From Candidatus Iainarchaeum sp. (GTDB lineage: Archaea; Iainarchaeota; Iainarchaeia; Iainarchaeales; GCA-2688035), in contig JAFCCO010000004.1 of the NCBI GenBank assembly GCA_017610175.1, positions 1 to 64,000 of the forward strand: a stretch of DNA of 64,000 bases, written 5' to 3'. Under the pieces are notes generated by a model. It made no database searches, was not told where the DNA came from, and saw nothing but the letters and a program-made list of their open reading frames with translations. Positions 57,602 to 64,000 of this stretch are shown here, one piece after another; position 1 is the stretch's first letter, and each line of letters starts with the position of its first letter. The position numbers were made by a program, and so were the translations under genes.

Positions 57602-58686
57602 TTTCCCTTAACAATCTTTTCGGCAATTTTCCTTTTCTTCTTTGCCTTTGCCTGGTGCTTCTTCAGCATATCCTTTAGGAAGTCCTTTGTGTACTGCTTG
57701 CACTCACTGCAAAGCCACTTTCCTTCCCTGCACTCGTCCCAAATCCTCTGAACCTCTTTCCCATCCTCAAGGTGGAACAAAAGCAGTTCGTGAACCTTGC
57801 AGACCCCCGGGTTTCCGCCAAGCCTTCTTTGCTCTTCAAGCGTGTTCCTTCCGCCTGTAAAAGCGTTTGAAACCTTGCGGTCCAGCTCGGATTCTGAATC
57901 GTTCAGGAAAATTGCAGTGTCAGGCTGAGAGGCCGACATTTTTGAACCCTCCTTAAGCCCGCTTTGGTGCCTGAAGTAAATGAATGAAGGAACCTCCAAT
58001 GGATAGGATAGGCGCTTTGCAATATCCCTCGTTAAGCGTGCATGCGGGTCCTGGTCCAAACCAATCCCGGTAATGCTCGGCATCTTTCCATCAAATTCGT
58101 CAAGCTGCCCGTGCAGAATGTCGGCGTACTGCAAAAGGTTTGCGGAAACCTTGCCCAAGTCAAGGTGCCCGTAGATTGCCTCAAACATGTTTTTGGTTAT
58201 CTTCTTGCTGAGCTCAAACGCAAAGCTGTAGTAACGCCTTTCACGGTTGCTCTGCACCTTAATGTCCTTTGCGCCAACACCCAGCGCAAGTGCGTCAGCG
58301 GCATTGTCGATTGCAAATTTCTGCGCGTATGCAAGGGACCGAATCTTTTTGTCGGGCCTGCTTACATAGCCGTCTATGTCGCAAACACAGAAATAGTTTT
58401 TGGCCCCAAGTGACTTGAACAAAACAAACAGGTCAATGTCCGCTTTGTGCCCAAGATGAAACTGCCCCGAGCTTGCAATCCCTGTAATGTTTATGAACGG
58501 CTTTTTGGATTCAATTCTTGAAAGGACTTTTCCAAAATCTCTGTGTGCAACAATTATTCCGCGCGAAAAAAACCTGTGACCCATTTTGCTTCGCCAGTTT
58601 TCGGGAAACTCCGAGAGGCCAAACTGTTTGAATACGTGCTCGTAATCGCTTACTGCAGCGCTTGCCCAAGGATCTATTTTTGCCAT
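57598..58686 (-). CDS. trpS: Tryptophanyl-tRNA synthetase, archaeal type
   Basis: The 362-residue class I synthetase has a HIGH-type motif in ASSGQFHLGHKADID and the KMSAS loop in GSKMSASQPDTAIF. The N-terminal FKQFGLSEF and the Cys-rich end (WLCSECKQY) fit the archaeal/eukaryal TrpRS group. It charges tRNA-Trp. Confidence 0.92.
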   Translation of the reverse strand: MAKIDPWASAAVSDYEHVFKQFGLSEFPENWRSKMGHRFFSRGIIVAHRDFGKVLSRIESKKPFINITGIASSGQFHLGHKADIDLFVLFKSLGAKNYFCVCDIDGYVSRPDKKIRSLAYAQKFAIDNAADALALGVGAKDIKVQSNRERRYYSFAFELSKKITKNMFEAIYGHLDLGKVSANLLQYADILHGQLDEFDGKMPSITGIGLDQDPHARLTRDIAKRLSYPLEVPSFIYFRHQSGLKEGSKMSASQPDTAIFLNDSESELDRKVSNAFTGGRNTLEEQRRLGGNPGVCKVHELLLFHLEDGKEVQRIWDECREGKWLCSECKQYTKDFLKDMLKKHQAKAKKKRKIAEKIVKGN

Positions 58687-58750
58687 CCATTCACCTAAAT
58701 ACTTATTTATAAACTATTTAATGTAGTAATTAATAATATTTAAACCCTAG

Positions 58751-59266
58751 GTGTTGCATTTGGGAGAACTATTGCAGAACAAAGTTGTTGTCGGGGACAA
58801 AAAAACAAAGGACACCCTGCTTCAAAAGGGATTCGGGGAAAAGAAGGGGAAGGAACTTGTTCTTGACTTAAAGGAAGCTCTTTTTCTTTTGGAGAAAGAC
58901 AAGCTTGAGGTAGAGCTTGCGGGAAAAAAGCTTTCAGCCAAAAAGCTGAGGGAGTATGCTTCGGCACGCGAGGCAAAATTTTACTCAAAATTCCTTGTGT
59001 TCTCAGATTTGAGGGAGAAGGGTTTCTGCGTTAAAACAGGGTTCAAATTTGGATTCGATTTCAGGGTTTATCCCCGCGGAAAGAAACCGGGAGAGGCCCA
59101 CACACAGCAGGTTGTGAAGGTCTTTACCCAGGATGACGGGAAAAGCATGATTGAACTTAGCAGAATGGTCAGGCTTGCAGGCAACCTAAGGACTCTTTTT
59201 AGCATAGCCGTTGTAGACAGCGAAAACGACATAAACTATTACTCAATTCAGCGAATTACGCCTTAG
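58751..59266 (+). CDS. endA: tRNA-splicing endonuclease subunit, catalytic Lys not evident
   Basis: The ~171-residue protein has the EndA fold: LGELLQNKVVVGDKKTKDTLLQ, VYSKF-type linker and GFKFGFDFRVYPRGKKPGEAHTQQVV with the catalytic Tyr and His. The third residue, a Lys in a V-R-K-K context in most members, falls in AGNLRTLFSIAVVD, where Thr stands at that place. The size suits a one-domain subunit. It could be the structural partner in a heteromeric enzyme, or use another Lys. Start GTG 58751; TTG 58760 is possible. Confidence 0.82.
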   Translation: MLHLGELLQNKVVVGDKKTKDTLLQKGFGEKKGKELVLDLKEALFLLEKDKLEVELAGKKLSAKKLREYASAREAKFYSKFLVFSDLREKGFCVKTGFKFGFDFRVYPRGKKPGEAHTQQVVKVFTQDDGKSMIELSRMVRLAGNLRTLFSIAVVDSENDINYYSIQRITP

Positions 59267-59332
59267 TGCCGCTTCGCTGAACCCGAATTAAAAAAATAGA
59301 AAAAGTAAAAAAAAAGAAATAAACCAGAGACT

Positions 59333-59509
59333 TTACAAGTCTTCTGGCCTAACTGTCTTTCTTCCGTTTGCCTGTGCCCTTGCACATGCCTTGCCTACAA
59401 CGTCAGCAACTGCTGCACTGAGTGCGTCTGGGAAGTCTCCGGCCATATTACAGCCTGCTCCCTTTACTGCTTCCTTAACTTTACTTCCAACAACTAACAA
59501 ATCTCCCAT
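59333..59509 (-). CDS. Short single-fold histone
   Basis: The 58-residue product begins MGDLLVVGSKVKEAVKGAGC and ends GRKTVRPEDL, a histone fold with a very short third helix. It looks closer to the ~60-residue bacterial/'face-to-face' histones (Bdellovibrio type, from memory) than to the 67-residue HMf type. Few basic residues are present for DNA wrapping. ATG is nine bases after GGAGG. Confidence 0.8.
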   Translation of the reverse strand: MGDLLVVGSKVKEAVKGAGCNMAGDFPDALSAAVADVVGKACARAQANGRKTVRPEDL

Positions 59510-59537
59510 ATTATTCAACCTCCATATACTAGTTGTA

Positions 59538-59592
59538 AAACCGCTTTAAGCGGCTTTTTCTGCATTATTAAGAAACGCAAAGTTATTTAAAT
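59538..59592 (-). promoter_or_regulatory. Histone promoter with inverted repeat in the leader
   Basis: On the minus strand TTTAAATA (59584-59591) is the TATA box, giving a leader of about 50 bases. Within it lies CCGCTT-A-AAGCGG (59541-59553 as read on this strand), a six-base inverted repeat followed by TTTT. It could be an operator or a small attenuating hairpin. Confidence 0.45.
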
Positions 59593-59659
59593 GCAAGCGA
59601 AAAAAGTGCCCAAAAACGGCAAAAAACAGGGGTTTTGGGGAAAAATGGTTGAAATGCAA

Positions 59660-60028
59660 TCAGCCTAGATGCTTTCTGACTTCTTGAACAATGCGCTCAC
59701 TGCTGAACGGCTTGTGAATGCAACCGCAAATATTTATCTCCTTTAACGACTCCAGACCCCCTGATGAAATTCTCGCGGTCGACATCAAAATAAGTTTCAT
59801 TTCATTTAGATCGGAGTTCTTGGATATTTCTTCGCATACCTGCCTGCCGCTCATATTGGGCATGAACAAATCAATAAAAGCAAGGTCAAAGTGCTCGGAG
59901 CAAACCTTCTTAATTGCCTCTTTGCCATCCAAGGCTATTGAAACAAGCACATTTTCGCCTGCCAAGGCATGGGAAACAGACTCGCAAATTGCCTGCTCAT
60001 CATCAACTACAATTATTTTCTTGGTCAT
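59660..60028 (-). CDS. Stand-alone response-regulator receiver domain
   Basis: The 122-residue product (MTKKIIVVDDEQAICESVSH) has the acid pair D9-D10, phosphoacceptor D53 in FIDLFMPNMSG, Ser in LILMSTAR and Lys in CIHKPFSS. There is no output domain. No histidine kinase is in the window. It may be a CheY-like relay or a decoy. ATG 60028 chosen by alignment to the domain start. Confidence 0.85.
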   Translation of the reverse strand: MTKKIIVVDDEQAICESVSHALAGENVLVSIALDGKEAIKKVCSEHFDLAFIDLFMPNMSGRQVCEEISKNSDLNEMKLILMSTARISSGGLESLKEINICGCIHKPFSSERIVQEVRKHLG

Positions 60029-60096
60029 TCTGAAAAAAAGCCCCCCAGCTGTTATAATTATATAATTAATTCCAGGGTTAATAAGTCTTAGCAAAG

Positions 60097-60141
60097 TTTA
60101 AACAAAATAAGGTAAATGTTTAAACTAATTAAATGTTTAAA
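60097..60141 (+). promoter_or_regulatory. Repeated TTTAAA elements before the LeuA-like gene
   Basis: TTTAAA occurs at 60097, 60119 and 60136. The last two are inside an identical 12-base block TAAATGTTTAAA (60113 and 60130), 17 bases apart. The third is at the right distance (~30 bases) to serve as TATA for the ATG at 60168; the others may be alternative promoters or a factor site. Confidence 0.45.
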
Positions 60142-60167
60142 TAACCCTTAATGTCAGAATAAAAACA

Positions 60168-61268
60168 ATGACCGGGGGGATAGAGGTCTGTGACACCACG
60201 CTTCGCGATGGTGAGCAAATGCCTGGGGTGGTTTTTTCACTCAAAGAAAAAAGAGAACTTGCAAGAGCTTCCTCCGAATTCGGGTCCAGCATAATCGAAG
60301 TCATGCCTGCGATTTCAAAAACAGAGCAAAGGCTTGCCAAAAGCCTTGCACATGAAAACCTTGCCGCAAAAATAACCGCTTCAACCCTCTCCAAAAAAGA
60401 ACACATTGAGCTTGCAACAAACTGCGATCTTGACCACATAACCCTTTTTACATCACTTTCAGACAACCATTTGAAACACAAGCTTAATATCTCCAGGGAA
60501 GAGAACCTTTCAAAATCACTTGAAATGGTGGACTTTGCAAAGTCACAGGGGCTTGCCGTTGCTTTTGCAGGGGAGGATTCAACAAGGGCAAACAAAGAAT
60601 ACCTCCACAAATTCGTTAAGGCAATGGCCGGCAAAATAGATTATTTTCTCCCATGCGACACAGTGGGCTGCCTGCAACCATTTCAGACTTACAGATTCAT
60701 AAAACAACTCGTAAAAAATACAGGCAGCAAAATTGCACTGCACACCCACAACGACTTTGGCATGGCAACCGCAAACACAATTGCAGGAATAATGGCGGGG
60801 GCAGAGGTCTTCTCCGGAACGTTCAACGGAATTGGGGAGAGAAGTGGGAATGCAGCAATCGAAGAGGTGTGCATGGCATTAAAGGTTCTGCTCAAAAAAG
60901 ACCTTGGGTTGAAGTATGAAATGCTTACAAGAATCTGCAACAGGGTGGAAAAGTATTCAAGGGCAAAAATGCACAAACACAAACCCATTGTTGGAAAGAA
61001 TTCTTTCAGGCACGAGTCCGGCACGCACGTTGCAGGCGTGTTGAAAGATCCGTCAACTTACGAAATATTTGATCCTGCAGAAGTGGGCCAGACAAGAAAA
61101 ATAGTGTTTGGCAAACACTCCGGAATGCGTGCAGTAAAAAAGATTCTGAAGGGGTCAAAGGGAAGGCTCAACAGAAAACTGCAGCTTCTGAAAAGAACCG
61201 CTGAACGGGAGAAAAAAAGCTTTTCGGAGAGAAAGGCAAGGAAGCTAATGCTGGGGAGCTTGCAATGA
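60168..61268 (+). CDS. LeuA-like (homocitrate/isopropylmalate/citramalate) synthase
   Basis: The 366-residue protein has the DRE-TIM core: CDTTLRDGEQMPGVVFS, TFNGIGERSGNAAIEEVCMAL, and HTHNDFGMATAN with metal ligands. There is a shortened C-terminal region (to ~366 residues) without the leucine-sensing domain, like homocitrate synthase or NifV. Substrate cannot be fixed. It overlaps the first UbiA gene by four bases, an unusual pairing. Confidence 0.8.
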   Translation: MTGGIEVCDTTLRDGEQMPGVVFSLKEKRELARASSEFGSSIIEVMPAISKTEQRLAKSLAHENLAAKITASTLSKKEHIELATNCDLDHITLFTSLSDNHLKHKLNISREENLSKSLEMVDFAKSQGLAVAFAGEDSTRANKEYLHKFVKAMAGKIDYFLPCDTVGCLQPFQTYRFIKQLVKNTGSKIALHTHNDFGMATANTIAGIMAGAEVFSGTFNGIGERSGNAAIEEVCMALKVLLKKDLGLKYEMLTRICNRVEKYSRAKMHKHKPIVGKNSFRHESGTHVAGVLKDPSTYEIFDPAEVGQTRKIVFGKHSGMRAVKKILKGSKGRLNRKLQLLKRTAEREKKSFSERKARKLMLGSLQ

Positions 61269-62071
61269 GTAGCTTGGGCGAACTGAGAAAATTCCTGCGC
61301 CTGAAAATTGCGTTCGGAACAGCAAGCTTTGGAGTGATTGCATTTCTATTGTTCAACAACATGGGAAGCGCGATTGTCTTTCCAGTAGCAAGCATCTTCC
61401 TGCTTACAATAGCCGGCTACTCATACAACTCAGTTACAGATGTGAAGGAGGACAGGACAAACCTTGGCCGCGTAAACAAGTTTGCGGAGGGAGCAGAGGG
61501 AAAAGCAATTGCATTTGCATTCTTTGCAGGGGGGACGGCGTTTGCATTATTTCTTGAAACTGTTGCACTGGCAGCATACCTTGCCGCTGCTTTTCTTTTC
61601 TGGGCATACTCAAAATTCAGGGTAAAAAAAGTATTGCTCGGAAAGAACGTTTACATCTGGCTGCTTTTTGCGCTTGTTTTCCTGATTGGGACAAATGCAA
61701 CTGAGCCAACCGCTGTTGGAATTGCATACTCAATTTTCTTTTCAGCGTTTATTTTTGTGCAAAGCATTATTGCGGACTTAAGAGATGTTAAGGGCGACCG
61801 CAAAGCCGGACTTAAAACACTGCCCATTGCGCTTGGGACTGCAAACGCAAAAGCATTGCTTACAGTATTTATTGTTGCGTGGCAGGTTAGCTTGCTTGCA
61901 ATAAGCCCGCTGTTCTTTGTGCTCTTTGTTCCGTTCACCGCAGCAGACATATTTTTCCTGGCAAAGGGAGAGTACACAAAAGCCCACTTGTCGGGTTTTG
62001 TTGGAGCGCACGTTTTCAGCGCCTCACTTGTTTTGGTAAATTTATTCATTTATTTCGGAGGTGTTGTTTGA
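61265..62071 (+). CDS. UbiA-family prenyltransferase, copy 1
   Basis: The 268-residue membrane protein has about eight helices and both aspartate motifs: N-x-x-x-D-x-x-x-D (YNSVTDVKEDRTNLGRVNKF) and D-x-x-D-x-x-x-D (ADLRDVKGDRKAGLKTLP). UbiA enzymes join prenyl chains to acceptors; in archaea one makes digeranylgeranylglyceryl phosphate for membrane lipids. The start overlaps the synthase gene by four bases. Confidence 0.85.
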   Translation: MSSLGELRKFLRLKIAFGTASFGVIAFLLFNNMGSAIVFPVASIFLLTIAGYSYNSVTDVKEDRTNLGRVNKFAEGAEGKAIAFAFFAGGTAFALFLETVALAAYLAAAFLFWAYSKFRVKKVLLGKNVYIWLLFALVFLIGTNATEPTAVGIAYSIFFSAFIFVQSIIADLRDVKGDRKAGLKTLPIALGTANAKALLTVFIVAWQVSLLAISPLFFVLFVPFTAADIFFLAKGEYTKAHLSGFVGAHVFSASLVLVNLFIYFGGVV

Positions 62072-62934
62072 TGTTTACCCATGAAACAAAGGAAGCCGGG
62101 TTCACAAAAAAAGTTTTTCTTGCAGGAAAGAGGATAAAACCCGCAATCGGAATAATTCTTCCATTCACACTATTGCATGCGGCGCTATTCAATGTGTTCT
62201 CAATTGAATCTGTGTTTATTGCAATCGGCTTTGCTTCAATTTACCTCTTTGCAGACATGTTCAACGACTTCTATGATTTGCATGAAGACCTTAGAAACGA
62301 AAGAAAGGACAAGCTGTTGATTTCAACAGGCATGAAGAAGAGGCAAATCCTTCACATGTCCTATTTTTTCCTAGTGTTTGGAGTGACTCTGCTGTTTGGA
62401 TTCTCCGCCGTGCTTGGTGCTGCCGGATTGTTTCTTGCAATTGCAGGATGGGCTTACACACACCCTTTTGTTAGGCTGAAAAAATACGAAGTTTATGGCT
62501 ATGTGTTAAGCAGCACGCCCTTTTTTGCGCTTCCGTTTGCACTCTCAAGCCATTACGGGCGGGAGTTTTCCATTTCACTGGCCCTGCTGGCTGTTTTTAG
62601 TTATACGCAGTATGTTTACATTCTTTGCCAGAAGGATGCAACAGATTTGAAGGATGATGTAAACCTGTTTCTTAAAAGAAGCAACACGGTTGCTTCGCTG
62701 ATAACCGGAGCGTTTTCAATCACGGCATCGCTTGCAATTCTTGCAGTTGCAATGTTAAGCGGCCTGCAATTACTTTTGATTGTGTGGATTGCAAATCTTG
62801 CAATAAAGCTGAAGAATCTTTCTGGAATCTACTCCAAAAGTATTGGGAGGGGAAAGAGATTCAGGCTGACAACATATGAATTCATATCGCACTATGCCTT
62901 TTTTGTTGCGGCTTTGTTAGCCGGATTTGTATGA
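62071..62934 (+). CDS. UbiA-family prenyltransferase, copy 2
   Basis: The 287-residue membrane protein has the first motif as FNDFYDLHEDLRNERKD and a weaker second (KDATDLKDDVN). Lower conservation suggests another substrate from copy 1. ATG 62071 shares its A with the previous stop and has GGAGGTG upstream. Its end overlaps the opposite gene by 18 bases. Confidence 0.75.
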   Translation: MFTHETKEAGFTKKVFLAGKRIKPAIGIILPFTLLHAALFNVFSIESVFIAIGFASIYLFADMFNDFYDLHEDLRNERKDKLLISTGMKKRQILHMSYFFLVFGVTLLFGFSAVLGAAGLFLAIAGWAYTHPFVRLKKYEVYGYVLSSTPFFALPFALSSHYGREFSISLALLAVFSYTQYVYILCQKDATDLKDDVNLFLKRSNTVASLITGAFSITASLAILAVAMLSGLQLLLIVWIANLAIKLKNLSGIYSKSIGRGKRFRLTTYEFISHYAFFVAALLAGFV

Positions 62935-63927
62935 GAGAATAAGCTTTCTGGAGAACTCCTTTGAGCCAACAAATTTGAATGAGTTGTCCATCGCCCTTAG
63001 ATAGCCAAGAATGTATTGTGCAATGAAGTCCCATTTGTCCTTAGCAAGTTGCATGCCGTAGGGAGGGTGTCGTATGTTGACCGAAAGGCTCTTGCCATTT
63101 TGCAAAATGTCAACTTCGCCAAAGCCGTTAAGCTGGAAGAGAAGCTTTGCATGCCTGAACCCTCCATTAAATTCTCTTGATTTGGATAGCTTGGTTTTGA
63201 AAAAATCCTCCGAAGCTCTTGCAAGCAGTTCAAGCTTCACGCCCTTCTGTGCAATTAAGTGCGGAAGGGAAGTTTCCATAATGAACATTTTTTTGCCCAA
63301 GTAAAATACACGGTTTTTGCGCAGCGAAACAGCCCCTGCACGAATCAGTTCCTCCAAGGATTGCTTTTTGTTGGGCCTCATTGTGTTCAGCCAATAATAT
63401 TCCTTCTTGTCCTTGAGTGCTAGGTCAATTTTTTCGTTTCCGAGCGCGATTGTGTAAACTCCGCCGGTTCCATTCCAGTCAAGGTTCACAAGATTTGCTT
63501 TCTTCAAATAGTATGCTTCAACCACTCCGGTGAAAAGCCCTTTGGAGAAACTGTTTTCCCCAATGAATCTGACGAAAGGTTCGCCCTTTGTTTCAATAAT
63601 TGTGTTTTCCCCGGATTTTTTTGCGTGGCATTTTTCAAGAATGCCGATTTTTTTCCAGAGCCGTTCAAGAAGGAGATTAATGCAGCTTTCAAGCGGCAAA
63701 ACCTTTACAACAGACGGAGCGTAAGCATTAATCATTATGGTCATCCAGTCCCCTGCAAGCTCTTCCATCTCTTTTTCGAAACCTGCCTTTTCGCACATTT
63801 GGAAATAGTTTGCAAGGATTTCCTCAAAGAAAAGGATGTCCCTTCTTTTTTTGCCAAAGCCCGAACTGAAAAGCGAGCCACGCCTTGACTGGACAATTTT
63901 TCTTTGGATAAAATCAGCCAATGACAT
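62917..63927 (-). CDS. Hypothetical protein, 336 residues
   Basis: The protein has a helical front (DILFFEEILANYFQMCEKAGFEKEMEELAG), a middle with FVRFIGENSFSKGLFTGVVEAYYLKKANLV and a basic C-terminal half (RASEDFFKTKLSKSREFNGGF). It has no signal peptide or membrane segment. I find no motif that names it. It uses an ATG at 63927 close to the window end. Confidence 0.6.
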   Translation of the reverse strand: MSLADFIQRKIVQSRRGSLFSSGFGKKRRDILFFEEILANYFQMCEKAGFEKEMEELAGDWMTIMINAYAPSVVKVLPLESCINLLLERLWKKIGILEKCHAKKSGENTIIETKGEPFVRFIGENSFSKGLFTGVVEAYYLKKANLVNLDWNGTGGVYTIALGNEKIDLALKDKKEYYWLNTMRPNKKQSLEELIRAGAVSLRKNRVFYLGKKMFIMETSLPHLIAQKGVKLELLARASEDFFKTKLSKSREFNGGFRHAKLLFQLNGFGEVDILQNGKSLSVNIRHPPYGMQLAKDKWDFIAQYILGYLRAMDNSFKFVGSKEFSRKLILSYKSG

Positions 63928-64000
63928 GCTTTGCCCCCCCTAATTAGACTGCTTTCGTTTTTCCCATTCTGATACTTTTGGAATCAATAACTACGGAGTG

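Noticed and set aside
63928..64000. Possible start of another gene at the window end
   Set aside because: The last 73 bases have no convincing start, ribosome site or open frame on either strand.

Overview
The window is a gene-dense stretch of archaeal chromosome with moderate-to-low GC. Evidence for Archaea is direct: TATA-type promoters (TTTAAA or TATATA) lie about 25-30 bases before many starts, and the gene set includes a tRNA-splicing endonuclease, diphthine synthase, NucS with a terminal PCNA-binding peptide, four-subunit pyruvate:ferredoxin oxidoreductase, archaeal-type TrpRS, DUF357, TraB-like and UbiA proteins. Starts mix leaderless promoters with strong GGAGG ribosome sites, and GTG/TTG starts are common. 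A bacterial-type MetK and a short single-fold histone are less usual. I could not fix the lineage; a DPANN group such as Diapherotrites is possible but unproven.

Bases 1-19000 are an accessory-looking metal, Fe-S and thiol-redox island built of tightly packed operons. Operon A (1543-5851): DUF134 regulator, zinc-ribbon peptide, CDF exporter with a NifX-type domain, membrane protein, IssA-like NifX protein, AhpD-like protein, second NifX-like protein, thioredoxin-fold lipoprotein, MBL hydrolase. Then come a radical SAM enzyme, a CoA-disulfide-reductase-like flavoprotein, an ArsR regulator with small basic/glycine-rich proteins, and a DUF59 (SufT-like) gene that needs a -1 frameshift. Operon C (10785-13810): thioredoxin, soluble ABC ATPase, HypB-like P-loop protein with a 4Fe-4S module, SLAC1/TehA-type channel. 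Operon D (13855-15999): ferredoxins, ferredoxin-thioredoxin reductase, thioredoxin, CoA-binding protein, HTH regulator. Operon E (16060-17792): two MinD-like ATPases with inserted ferredoxin domains. A thioredoxin-DsbD-like membrane protein follows. A CATATG-centred element recurs at three of these promoters and suggests one regulon, with DUF134 as the candidate regulator.

Bases 19000-45800 are mostly housekeeping: NucS, M24 and M29-like peptidases, a DHH phosphoesterase, PolX, porCDAB, glnA divergent from an Lrp regulator, dphB, an amino-sugar/glycan group (PfkB-NagB fusion, PIG-L deacetylase, glycosyltransferase, glycoside hydrolase), tRNA-Pro(CGG), CTP synthase, TraB-like protein, and metK.

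Bases 45900-54200 encode cell-surface proteins: three co-oriented signal-peptide/Ig-like-repeat/C-terminal-anchor proteins, then two or three secreted or membrane-anchored proteins on the other strand. The remainder holds TrxB, a ribbon-helix-helix regulator with its palindrome, an inositol-phosphatase-like enzyme, TrpRS, EndA, a histone, a lone receiver domain, a LeuA-like synthase with two UbiA prenyltransferases, and a hypothetical protein. Convergent genes repeatedly end in exact four-base stop-codon overlaps. No CRISPR array, insertion sequence or rRNA was seen. No gene-free stretch exceeds 300 bases.
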